Shown here: positions 38,249 through 51,200 of the stretch, one piece after another
Layout: each line of letters starts with the position of its first letter
Numbering within the stretch: position 1 is the stretch's first letter
Source of the DNA: Vespa crabro
Lineage: Eukaryota; Arthropoda; Insecta; Hymenoptera; Vespidae
Length of the DNA stretch: 64,000 nt
NCBI RefSeq assembly: GCF_910589235.1
Contig: NC_060973.1
Location: 334,001 to 398,000, forward strand
Reading direction: 5' to 3'
The notes under the pieces: generated by a model
Database searches by the model: none
What the model saw: only the letters and a program-made list of their open reading frames with translations
Told to the model about the DNA's origin: nothing
Position numbers and translations under genes: made by a program

Positions 38249-41200
38249 GCATAGCAATGATTTTTTAAATTCTTTTTTATTAATTCGTTTATTTTGTACA
38301 TATTAATACTTACTTGCTCGCTTTCCAGCTATAATTGGTTCCTCTGAAATATATGGTTCACCCATTCCAATTTTATTTTTTGCTGTTATTCTAAAATCGT
38401 ATGACATATCGGTTTTTAGGTTTGATACATTTATGTTTGTTACATCAGCCTTCGTGTTGCCCACCTATAATTCAATTATTATTTTTCATTTTATTCAATA
38501 TTTTGGAGATAAATATTTGGCATTCTTTAATTCATGTATATACCTTCTGCCATGCTTTCTTTGTTGACTCTGTTATTTCAATGATATAATCTGTAATTGG
38601 CGAGCCACCATCATTTTCTGGAACTTGCCATTTTATTGTGAAAGATGTTTTGGTCATGCCAGAAGTCTCTAAAGGCCCTCTCGGTGGTCCAGGTGGACCT
38701 ATAATGATAAAACAGAATATAGAAAAGTTGAATATAATAATATAGATATACATTAAGTATTATCTAATATAAAATAAGAGTATGTACCATAAGACATTCT
38801 TGTCTTTACTGGCTCAGATTCCAATGGTTCCGATGCGCCTACAATATTCTTTGCAATTACTCTGAACATGTATTCTACTTCTAATTGTAATTTTTGTACA
38901 CAGAAACTTTCTATGTCTTTATCAACATCAGCTACTTTTATCCAATTCATCTTAGCTGTTTCACATTTCTCAATAGTATATTTTTCTATTTCAATACCAC
39001 CATCATCAATTGGTGCTTTCCATTCAATTGTAATACGATCTTGCCTGATTTCTTTTGTTATTATTGGCCCTTGAGGTTTATCTGGTTTATCTGGAAAGGA
39101 AATAATTTTATGTATATGTAAAACATGATTGATTTGAAAGAGATTTAAGTCATTTATCATTTTAACTTACCTATAACCTTGAGCTGAATATCTATAGAAG
39201 AACTACCAGCTTCATTAGTTGCTTCTGCTGTGTAAGTACCAGTATCTTCTCTCATGATAGAGCTGATAGAAATAGTTGAAATTTTCTCTACAGTATGAGT
39301 TGATACTCGCTTATCGATTATCTTTTGACTATTCTTCGACCATGTTATATCCGGTGTGGGGAAACCACTGGTTTCAACATCAATTTTCCATTCAGAACTT
39401 ACAGGTAATTTCTGATTTATCAATGTTTCATCAACGATCAATTTTGGTGACTCTTGTATTTTCAATTGACATGTGGTTTCTGCTGTACCAGCTTCATTTT
39501 CTGCTTTTACAGTGAATGTTGCTGAAGATGTCTCTGTTGTTTCCAAGATTATATATTTTGCTACACGATTTTCATAAGTTATATTAGTATCAGCAAATAG
39601 TTGATTATTCTTGAACCTAATCGAACAATTCAAATAATAAATAAGTATAAATATATTATGAATATTTCTATGTAACATATAATATAAATGAAATTATATA
39701 CCATGTGATTTCTGGTGTTGGTGATCCTCCAATGATACAAGAAAGTGTTACAGTTTCTTTTAAACCTACATTTATACTTTTTAGTGGCTCCAATATAATC
39801 GGTGGCTCTAATCTTGATGGCTTTGAAATTTTTATATATTGTGTTTCTGAAGATGGTTCACTAAGGCCTACTTTATTAACAGCTGTTACACGGAAAGTAT
39901 ATTCTTTATTAGTTGTTAATTTTGTTACCGTATGACTCGTTTCAATGATTTTTTCTGTGACTTTGGTCCATCTAAAAATAAGCAATATGTTTTTGTAAAA
40001 ATTAAAACAAAAAATTATGGATTATATAAACATTAATATACAGAATAATCTATTTTTTTCTTTTTTTTTTTTTTTTTCTTTTTTCTTTTAAGACTTACGA
40101 AGTTTCAGTCTTTTCGTGGTATTCTAATATGTATTCTGTGATTGGCAAGTTTCCATCTGATTCTGGCTTTTTCCAATGCAATGTAATGCTTTCATTTGTT
40201 AATTCTAAAGGCTCTGGAGTACCTGGCTTGCTAGGTGGTTCTGAATAAAAAAATGTTATTTTTAATAACATATAGATAATCAATATCTATGATAATCTCA
40301 AATTTATAGCAATATGAAAGTCCATTATTATTTGTATTAAAGCTTTTTACTTACGTGCAATTGCAACAGTTATTACTATAGAAGCATCACCATGTGGATT
40401 GAAGAGTCTCAAGTTGTAATCACCAATGTCTTCTTCCTGCACTTTTGTAATAGTTAAGACAGCAGATTCCTCATCTATCGAAGGAGTGATTCTCTTAGAT
40501 TTTGTAACAATGCGACCATCAACAGTCCATTCATCTGTTGGCATTGGTGTTGCTGTGAATTTGACGATAATTTCGATGTCATCATCTTTGTTCACTGTGT
40601 ATTTTGTCTGAGTATCTGGGTTAATTTTCGGAGGTGTTTCTATGACTTCAACTTTTAATCTTGATGATGTTTTTACATTCGTTACAACAGCTGTATATTC
40701 TGCAATATCTTCTGTTGTACATTTCTTCACAATGAGTTTCTTTATATTACCCTCATCAATAATAATATATTTTTCTGATTCTCTAATGATTTCTCCTTTT
40801 CTATAAATACAATTTATATATCATTTTATTATAATTACAAAATATGTAAAATTTATGTATAATATATGAAGAGGAAATATTTGTTATATATACCTTAACC
40901 ATGTGACTGGAATATTTGATTGAGATATTTCGATTAAGAAGGAAGCGTCTTCATTCACTGGTACCAATGTAACATCTGGTAATTTGGCAATAAAATCTAC
41001 ACCAGGTTCTTCAACAGTTAATTTAGCTGAAGATGTTTGTTCTCCAACTTGACAAGAGTAGACACCTGCATCTTCAGGTTCTGAATCGTAAATCTTCAAT
41101 TTTTGCCTCTTGCCATCGATAGAAAGTTGCACATGTTCAGAAAACTGTAATTCCTGATTATCCTTAAACCAACGCACTAATGCATCACCTTTGGTTAATT

Positions 41201-42232
41201 CGATGTCGAAAATTGCTTTCTCTCCTCTAGCTATTGTCACATCGTGCATCTTAGTAATGATTTCTGGTGGTAATTCTGAAATATATCAAGTGAAGAATGT
41301 CTTATTATACTGCTCTTTATAAGTATTTATAAAATAATAATTACTAAATTTTTTTAAAGAAATATGCAAATAATACGTACCAACAACAGTAACTTCAGCT
41401 GTACATTGTTGATTAAGCAATGTACATGTATATTCTCCTTCATCATGCACTGATGTACTTCTGATAAGTAATTTTCTTATGGTGCCTTCTTTTACAAATT
41501 CTAATTTTTCATTGGTACTTGGTTTCAGTGGTACTCCATCTTTATACCATTCAACATCTACAGTCTCAGATGTTATTTCAACTTCTAATATTGCTATTTC
41601 ACGTTCCTTGACCTCGAAGTCTTGTAACTTTCTTGTAAATTCAGGTTTAGCAGCTGGAAGAAAGGATTGTTTCAATTAGATTGAAGATATTCAATTAGAT
41701 TGAAGATATTCAATTCAATGAATATTCAATTGCAAATATAATATAATGATAATATAATTAAGTAAACTTACGTTTCACAGTAACAGTGCTAGACGTTGTC
41801 TGATTTTTGACAGTACACTTGTATGTACCTTCATCTATTGCATTTGTCTTTTTGATGACTAACTTATGTACTCGCCCTTCCTGAATAATTTCACGATGAT
41901 CCATACCACTGATTTCTTTTTCATTATGCCACCACGTAGTGGATACTGTATGAGAGGTTTCACATATAAGTTCCAACATTTTATATTCGTCAACAGTGAC
42001 TTTTTCTTTTAATTTCTTTGTAAATGTGACTTTATCGACGTCCACCGTAACTTTAGCTCCATGTGAAGCCTTTCCAATCGAATTACTAGCAACACATTTA
42101 TAATCACCAGCATCTGTCTCTGAGTCAGCATTTCTAATCTCAAGAACAATGTTTTCTCCGTCGTAGCTTCTTATTATGTTTGGTGATTTTTCTAATGGCT
42201 CATTATTTCTATGATAAAAGTTAAGTAGTAAA

Positions 42233-42279
<47 letters not shown>

Positions 42280-45200
42280 ATGTTATATATGAAAGATAAT
42301 AAAAAGTAATATAAAATTAGCAATATAGTTACCTTAACCAAGTTATTTCTGGAATAGGATTTCCAGTAACTTTTGCAACGAGTTTGAACGTACCCTTTTC
42401 AGGTACTGTAAGTTCTTGGAATCTTTCAGTGAATAATGGTGGCTCAGGAGCACCACTTGGTATTTCTATAAATTGTGCAGATCTTTTAGGTACAATTTTA
42501 ATACTTTCTTAATAAATAACAGAATTAAAAGGTGAATAAAAATATCAGCAGAAATAAATACATTTCATACCCTTAGAAGATAAGATAGAGAACTCTTCTT
42601 TTTGCTGTTCAATGTTAATAAGCAAGAAAGGCTTGAGATGTGGAATCACTGAAATACATATTAGTAAAGCATTTGGTAGTGTTAGTGCAAAGTGCTCATC
42701 ATCAGTGTAATCAAATGGTTAACAAATTTTTATTGTTAAAAATTGTAAAATAAGAAGCATAAAGAGTCATAGAAAGTTTATGAATAGTAACAAAGTGTTA
42801 TCTTACTTTCAACCACCAATGTTGATTGAGTCTCAGCTTTGCCAAAATTATTAGTAGCTACAACAGAATATTCTCCCGTATCTTCTAATTGTGGCTGGAT
42901 TATAGTCAATGTATTTATATGACCATCTTGCTGTGGTGTTAGATCTTTAAGTGGCTTTCCATTTTTATACCATACTACTTTTGGTGCTGGATTACCAACA
43001 ATTTGAGTAGATAACATAACAGTTTCTCCTTCTCGTACAACATACGATTGTAATGGTTCTAATATTTCTGGTGGTTCCTGATTGCTAGTTTTCACCTGTA
43101 GTTACAGTATGTGTAGTGATGTTTCATGTATTCCAGCATTTTAATTGCTATAAAAGATTTAATAACTTGTTACTTACTTTTAAAGGTATTTCGATGGTAG
43201 CTTCACCCTCTCTATTCTTAGCAACGATTTTATAATTTCCTTCCTGTTTCTTCTGAACTTTGGAAATTTTAACTACACTACAATACATGTGCATATCACT
43301 TTCGCTTGCAATGATGATATTTTCCTTGGTAGTAAGTTGTGTGTCCTTATAATACCATATGATTTCAGGTTCTGGTACGGCTACCAGACGACTTTCAAGT
43401 ATCACATCATCACCTTCATCAACATATTTTGCTTTAGGTTTTCGAGAGAAAGTTGGTGGAATTCCTTCGAGAATGTCAACCAGAGAAGATTCTCTATATA
43501 GAAAATGAGATAATCAATTAGTATTTCATTTACTTATTATCATTATTATTAAAAATTATTAATAAATCTTAATACCTTGACAAACTTTTTCTGGATGGTC
43601 CAGTTAAATCTGATCCATGGTCAGATAAAGGAGCTTCTACTACTAATTCCGTTGTGCTAGATGCAAATCCTGCAGTATTCTTGGCAACGCAAGTAAAGGT
43701 ACCTGCATCTTCAGGGAACACTTCTCTGATAATCAAAGTTGCTACATTATCATCATCATAATAAATTTGGAAGTCTGGCGATGGTTTAATAATGGCTGTT
43801 TGACGGAACCAAGTTATTTGAGGTCTTGGCACACCTTCTACTTGACATTCGAATTGTACTGTATATCCATCTGGTGTATGAATTGGTTGTAATTTCTCAA
43901 TAAATCTTGGAGCAGATGCCTTCTCTCCCGGTGCTGGTTCTAAACAAATATTATAAATCATATGTATTTTTTATGCATTATGTTGTCTGATACGGCTATA
44001 ATTTCTTCTTGCATAATGACTTTGAATTTGTTAATGTTTATATAGATAAAAACTTGAAAGTTTTTATGCAAAATTCTTGCTATTACAAGATAAATTAAGG
44101 GCTGCAACATGTTTCCTCGTTGAACCTATTCATTGGCTTATCATGTTAGATGGGGTTCTCACGCTTTGCTGCAGAGATCTTGGTAGTTTCTTTTTTGCTG
44201 CAGAAACAGTTGATCGAAAGTTCTTTATTCACAATTTGATCTGTTTCGATTGAGAATGGCATTATGACGAGGAATGTTAAAATGTCGATCGAATAATCTT
44301 TAAGAATTACTATTCTTAAAAAAATATTTTTACTATAAACGCACAGTATACTGCGGTTCATTGCTCCATTATTAGCTAAATAGTGTCAAGTTATTCAAAC
44401 CCGCAATAAATGTAATTTTTGTTTACATGTCAGTATTATCTATCTATCGTAATTTAAAAATTGTCAGGTTGTTTTGGCCCAGTTTATATAATAAAACTTA
44501 CTTTCAAATACAGGCAATTTGTCGATCTTTTCATGTAATTTACGTTGTAAATATAACGTATAATGTACTTCATCTAACAGATATTGCGCTGGCACCCATC
44601 CTTTTTCTTCCGTTAAGTTTTTCTTTACGAACCACCAGTCTTGATTTGTATGATCTAAAAAAGACAATAAACAAATTTATGACAGGCGCGTATGACTTTT
44701 ATTATATATTAATCAGTAATAAATATATAATACTTACCGATTATATATACTTTTTCACCCTCAACAAGATTAATTGCTTCATCTGTTTCAGCTACGTATG
44801 AACAAATTGAGTACATCGTATCGCCATCACGAACAACATATTCCACTTCTATAAAAATTATATAATATTTTATAAAAAGAAAAAAAAAAACGAAATAATT
44901 ATCTGTATGAGTATATTAATACATGCTTATAGTTACCTTCTTCGAAAATATCTTCTTCTCTGGTGATGCTAAGTGTTGCTTCTTCTGTAATTTACATTTA
45001 ATGTGAAATATTTAAAAAGATTAATGAATTGATATTAAATGTAGTTAACCAACTGTTAATTATTATAATGATGATGATAGCAATGTTCTTATTGTTTTTT
45101 TTACTTTTCAAACCGATATGCTTTTCATCGCAGGTTTTTAGTATAAGGATCGAATGAAATTTTGGATACCTAAAGAAGGAATGATGTACTCGCTGTTAAC

Positions 45201-48200
45201 TGGAAATGAAATATGCTAAAAATAACAAATATATGTATAATGAAATTGAAAGTATATTATATGAAAATTAGAATGTTAACTGCAGAAGCAAATAATATAA
45301 GTAGATTATTATCAAACCTTCTTCGTAAGTAGATGGTCGTCTTTTAGCTTTTAATTTCAAAGCCAAGGTTTCATCTGTTTCCTCATAAGAATATTTTCGT
45401 TCACGTTTCAATTTCATTTTAACATCCGCTTCTTCGAATTCTTCTACAGAGTATGGACGAGGTTGTTTCTTTACTTTCCTCCTCAAAGGAAGTTTCAGTT
45501 CATCGGTTTCAAGTTCTTCGATACTATATTGTTCTCTATCTTCTTCATCAGATTCATCAATGATTTCTTCTATGATAGGACCAGAGTCATCTTCAACTTC
45601 TTGAATAAGTCGTATTGTTTCTTCTCCAGTTTCTTCTGAATATGTCATTTCACGTTTTTTCGGTTTTAGGCGAACTTTACCGGACATCGAAATATCTTCT
45701 TCTTCATACGTGTTCAATGAGATTTTAAACTCTTGCTCAACATCTTCTTTAGTTTTCGTTCGACGTGGTCTGAATGTCACATTTTCTATTTCAGTAACTT
45801 CTTTAATGTCGGTTCTCGGTTTCCTTTTTGGACGTAATTTACGTAATGTAACATCTTCATACAATTCTTCAATTGGTTTAGGTGCTTGTTTCGGCGGTTT
45901 ACGTTTGAACGTGAATTCTCCGATCAATTCTTCTTCCTCTGGTACTTCGATTTCTTCCGTTCGTTGGATCGTTAATTCATCTGCTCCAACTTCTTCTACT
46001 TTAGGTTTAACTTCTTTCTTTTTCTTTAACGTTATATCAGTACGTACTTCATCCTTTTCTATTGGTTTCTCAACTTTCTTTATAATAACCTCAGTTTCTT
46101 CAACATCTTCGCTTACAGGCAATTTTTTCTTTGGTTTTCTCTTCAAAGTAATCTCCTCTACAGTTTCATCATCTTTTTCTTTTTCTACAACAATAGGCTT
46201 CTTGATTGTAATCTCATCCGCTGCTTCTTCAGTTACTGGTTTCTTCTTTGGTTTTTTCTTTATGGCCACTTCTTCGGTTACCTCTTCAGGAACCTTTTCT
46301 TCTTTTTTAGGTTCTGGTTTTTTCAAGACAACTTCATCAGTTACTTCTTCAGGCACAGGCTCCTTCTTTGGTTTCTTCTTTAACGTAATTTCTTCTACTA
46401 CTTCTTCCTTTTCCTCTTCCACAACAACAGGCTTCTTGATTGTAACCTCATCCGCTGCTTCTTCAGTTACTGGTTTCTTCTTTGGTTTTTTCTTTATGGC
46501 CACTTCTTCGGTTACCTCTTCAGGAGCCTTTTCTTCTTTTTTAGGTTCTGGTTTTTTCAAGACAACTTCCTCAGTTACTTCTTCAGGCACAGGTTCCTTC
46601 TTTGGTTTCTTCTTTAACGTAATTTCTTCTACTACTTCTTCCTTTTCCTCTTCCACAACAACAGGCTTCTTGATTGTAACCTCATCCGCTGCTTCTTCAG
46701 TTACTGGTTTCTTCTTTGGTTTTTTCTTTATGGCCACTTCTTCGGTTACCTCTTCCGGAACCTTTTCTTCTTTTTTAGGTTCTGGTTTTTTCAAGACAAC
46801 TTCATCAGTTACTTCTTCAGGCACAGGCTCCTTCTTTGGTTTCTTCTTTAACGTAATTTCTTCTACTACTTCTTCCTTTTCTTCTTCCACAACAACAGGC
46901 TTCTTGATTGTAACCTCATCCGCCGCTTCTTCAGTTACTGGTTTCTTCTTTGGTTTTTTCTTTATGGCCACTTCTTCAGTTACCTCTTCAGGAGCCTTTT
47001 CTTCTTTTTTAGGTTCTGGTTTTTTCAAGACAACTTCCTCAGTTACTTCTTCAGGCACAGGTTCCTTCTTTGGTTTCTTCTTTAACGTAATTTCTTCTAC
47101 TACTTCTTCCTTTTCCTCTTCCACAACAACAGGCTTCTTGATTGTAACCTCATCCGCCGCTTCTTCAGTTACTGGTTTCTTCTTTGGTTTTTTCTTTATG
47201 GCCACTTCTTCGGTTACCTCTTCAGGACCCTTTTCTTCTTTTTTAGGTTCTAGTTTTTTCAAGACAACTTCTTCAGTTACTTCTTCAGGCACAGGCTCTT
47301 TCTTTGGTTTTTTCTTTAATGTAATTTCTTCTACCACTTCTTCCTTTTCCTCTTCCACAACAACAGGCTTTTTGATTGTAACCTCATCCGCTGCTTCTTC
47401 AGTTACTGGTTTCTTCTTTGGTTTTTTCTTTATGGCCACTTCTTCAGTTACCTCTTCAGGAGCCTTTTCTTCTTTTTTAGGTTCTGGTTTTTTCAAGACA
47501 ACTTCCTCAGTTACTTCTTCAGGCACAGGCTCTTTCTTTGGTTTCTTCTTTAACTTAATTTCCTCTACGACTTCTTCCTTTTCCTCTTCCACAACAACAG
47601 GTTTCTTGATTATGACCTCATCAGCAGCTTCTTCAGTTACAGGTTTCTTCTTTGGTTTTTTCTTTATGGCCACTTCCTCAGTTACCTCTTCAGGAGCCTT
47701 TTCTTCTTTTTTAGGTTCTGGTTTTTTCAAGACAACTTCCTCAGTTACTTCTTCAGGCACAGGCTCTTTCTTTGGTTTCTTCTTTAACTTAATTTCCTCT
47801 ACGACTTCTTCCTTTTCCTCTTCCACAACAACAGGTTTCTTGATTATGACCTCATCAGCAGCTTCTTCAGTCACAGGTTTCTTCTTTGGTTTTTTCTTTA
47901 TGGCCACTTCTTCAGTTACCTCTTCAGGAGCCTTTTCTTCTTTTTTAGGTTCTGGTTTTTTCAAGACAACTTCCTCAGTTACTTCTTCAGGCACAGGCTC
48001 TTTCTTTGGTTTCTTCTTTAACTTAATTTCCTCTACGACTTCTTCCTTTTCCTCTTCCACAACAATAGGTTTTTTGATTATGACCTCATCCGCAGCTTCT
48101 TCAGTTACAGGTTTCTTCTTTGGTTTTTTCTTTATTGCTACCTCTTCAGATATTACTTCTGGAGTTTTTTCTTCTTCTTTAGGTTTTTTCAAAACTATTT

Positions 48201-51200
48201 CTTCAGCCATTTCTTCCAGAGCCGGCTTTTCTTTTGGTTTCTTCTTCAATGTAACTTCCTCTGTTATCTCTTCTTTTTCCTCTTCGACAACAACAGGTTT
48301 TTTAATCGTTACTTCTTCCTGTAAATCTTCTTCTGCGGGCTTCTTTTTAGGTTTCTTTAGCTTGGCTTTAGGCTTTACAATAATCTCTTCTGTTTCGTCC
48401 TCAGGAAGTTTAGGGCCAATTTCCTTTTCTTTACTGGGGAATTGCTCTGTACCTTCATCTTCTGGCTTTTCTTTCTTCCAACCTTTTAATTTTATAGTTT
48501 CTGGTTTTTCTTCTGGTTTTTCTTTTTGTGGTATTCGGAACTTTACTTCCGGTTCTTCTTCTGGCTCTGGAGATTTCGGTTTTCCTGGGATTAATGGGAT
48601 TTGTTCGATTTCTTGATCAGGTTTCTTTCGTTCCTCTTTAACATAAGGCTTTGGTGTAGGTTCTGGTTGAGGTTCTTCCGGTTTTTCAACTTCTTCAGGT
48701 ACATACTTTTCGAGCTCTGGCCTGTCAAATTCAGTAGGTTTAAATTCTTCGGGCTCAAGTTTCATTTTAGGCTTTCGTTTCTTTTCTTTAGGTTCTTTTG
48801 TCTCTGTATCTTCTTTTACTGGTTTCTTTGGAGTCTCTTCGATTTCTTCTATTTCTTTAACGGGTATTTTCTTTAATTTAATCTCTTCTGGTTGTGGTTC
48901 TTCCTGTGCAGGAACCTTACCTTTTTGTATAACCAATTTTTGTGGTTTCTCTGGTTCCTCCGTCTTTTTCTTAGGCTTACGTTCATATACTGACTTATCT
49001 TCTATTTCCTCTAAAGGAATCTCCTTTAATTTCTCAAATTCCTTATCCAGTTTTTCTAATTCCGTAATTTCTTTTTCTGGTAATTTCGGTTTTTTATATT
49101 TTATCTTTAATATCTTTAATGCTTCTTCTGTATTTCTCGATAGAATACCAACTTGAACAGGATTTTCCTCAAGAAGCGTAAGCTTTGGTTTTTGCAATTC
49201 TGGTGGATAGTCACCAATAAATGTGATCCAACTGCGTAATAAAACTTTTGGAATTTTTGCTACTGTACTATCCTTTTTCTTTGGCACTGCTACTTTTTTC
49301 AATTTTATTGAGCCGAATTGTACGACATCTTGTGGCTCCATGTATTTCAATTTTGTTGGTTTTATTTCCTTTCTTTCTATTTTTTGTGGTACTAATTTTT
49401 GAAGCTCTGGAGGTAGCGGTTTTTTCTCTTTCTTCTTCTTCGTCGGTTCCCATTGTATCTTTTCTGGCATGGGTTCTAATACAGGTCTTTCATATTCTGG
49501 TTCTACCCACTCTTCTATTTCATCTTTCTTAGGAATTTTCTTTTTCTTCTTTTTAGCAACAGATTTCTCCTTTACTTCCTCCTTTACAATCTTTTCTTCT
49601 TCTTTCTCTATTTCTTTTGGTTTTTCTGGTTGGACTGTTATAACTTGTTTATCGACTGATTTAGGGAGATCTTCTTTTATAGGAATAACATCCGGTTTTT
49701 CTTCTTTCTCGGGTAGTGAAATTTTCTTTTTAGGTGCCTCCTTTACAGAAACTTCTGTTACTTCAGGCCTTTCCTCTGGTTTTTCTTCAATCGGAAGTCC
49801 TTTTTCTCTCTTTGGTTTCTCCTCTGTTGGTATTTCACTTGTCCTTGTATCCGGAAACACTTCTGTCGTTTGTATACTTTCTTGCATTATGATTGTTGAC
49901 TTCGGTTTTTCTTCGATTCGTTTATCCAGTTTAAGCTCTTCTACAGTATCCTCTTGTTGTTCTTCCTTCTGCTTCTTGGGAAACTTCTGAACATGTGTTT
50001 TTGTTACTTTAACTTTTTCCTCTTTCTTCAATATTGGATGAGCTTGATCTGTTTGCGCATGTTCTTCAGGTAATTCTTGTGAAGTTATTTCTGTCGTTAT
50101 TTCTGTTATCTCAATGCCTTCTATAGGAATAACTTCAGGCGTTGCTTTTTCTGGTTTTGCTTTTTTCAATTCTATTTCTTGAATTGTTTCTTCCGGTTTC
50201 TCCTCTTCTTTTTCCACAGCTTTCTTTTCATCTAATGGAGTAGGGAGTATTTTTTTAGCTTTTTTCTTGGCAACTTTTTCAGAAGAAATGTCTTCTATTG
50301 CCTTCTCCGGTTGTTCTTTGACTTCTTTAACTTTCGATTTCTTGGGTGCTGTTTCAGTAGAAACCTTTGTAGTCTTTGCAATTTCTTTTGCTTCTCCTTC
50401 TTCAATAACAGAAACCTGCTCTTCCTTTGATTTTTCTATTTGGAGTGGAACTTCACTAATTTCTAATACATCTTCTTGCGTTTCCTTTGGAACCTTCATT
50501 ACTAAAATCTTATCCACTTTAATTTTTTCTTCAATAATTTCTTCTGTTTTTGCAACATCTTTCTTAACTTTTAATTCTGGAATTTGTTGGGTCGTATCTT
50601 CTGATATTGTTTCGGTTACTTGTATGCTGTCTTCTGTTGTAATGGTAGGAGAAATTTTTTCCTTTTCTGGTTTTTTCGAAACTATTTCTTCAACCCGTTC
50701 CTCTACTATTTGTTCTTGTATATCATCTGCTTTCTTCTTTTTCTTTGGTGCTCTTTTAATAGTAATATCGGTTACCTTGACTTTTTCTTCCTTAAGCTCA
50801 GTTTGTGTTGCTTCCTCTGGGGAAATTGTTTCTTCCTGTGGTAGCTCTTCTATATAAGATCCTGTTATTATTTCTATTATTTGTATACCTTCCTTTGACA
50901 CAATTTCCTCCAATGCTTTTGCAGTGATAGGTTTTTGCATAACGATTTCTTCAATTCGTTCTTCAGGTATTCCAGATTCTGTAATCGTGCTCTTTTTCTT
51001 TTTTATTACTTTTTTCGATGGTGTTTCAGTGATCTCTATTATCTGTTGCTCCTCCATAATTTTGGCTTCATCAGCTGTTTTTTCTATTACTTCCTGGGTA
51101 ACAATGATGGACTCATCTTTCTTTGCTGGTTTTTGCTTTTTAATTACTTTCTTCGTTGGAGTTTCAATAACTTCAACTATTTGTTCCATAGCTTTCTTTT

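Larger units (their letters stand above)
36853..40240 (-). other. C-terminal FN3 / Ig block and tail of sls
   Basis: Order: FN3-1 (40240-40099 and 39971 on, PPSKPGTPEPLELTNESIT), Ig10 (split at 39702/39616), Ig11 (to 39171), FN3-2 (39090-38788, DKPDKPQGP), FN3-3 (38698-38544 and 38464-38314, GPPGPPRGP), FN3-4 (37922-37818 and 37731-37534, PPSSPLNVRV), FN3-5 (37433-37128, VPSAPTAPLE), then a 67-residue tail (37055-36853) ending RIWHYAKKLFE. The FN3 domains carry the usual WxxPxxDGG and YxFRVxAxNxxG motifs. Where in the sarcomere this end sits cannot be read from the sequence. Confidence 0.88.

Noticed and set aside
45710..48616. Plus-strand open frame of 968 codons
   Set aside because: Same effect over the 78-residue array; it has no independent features of a gene.
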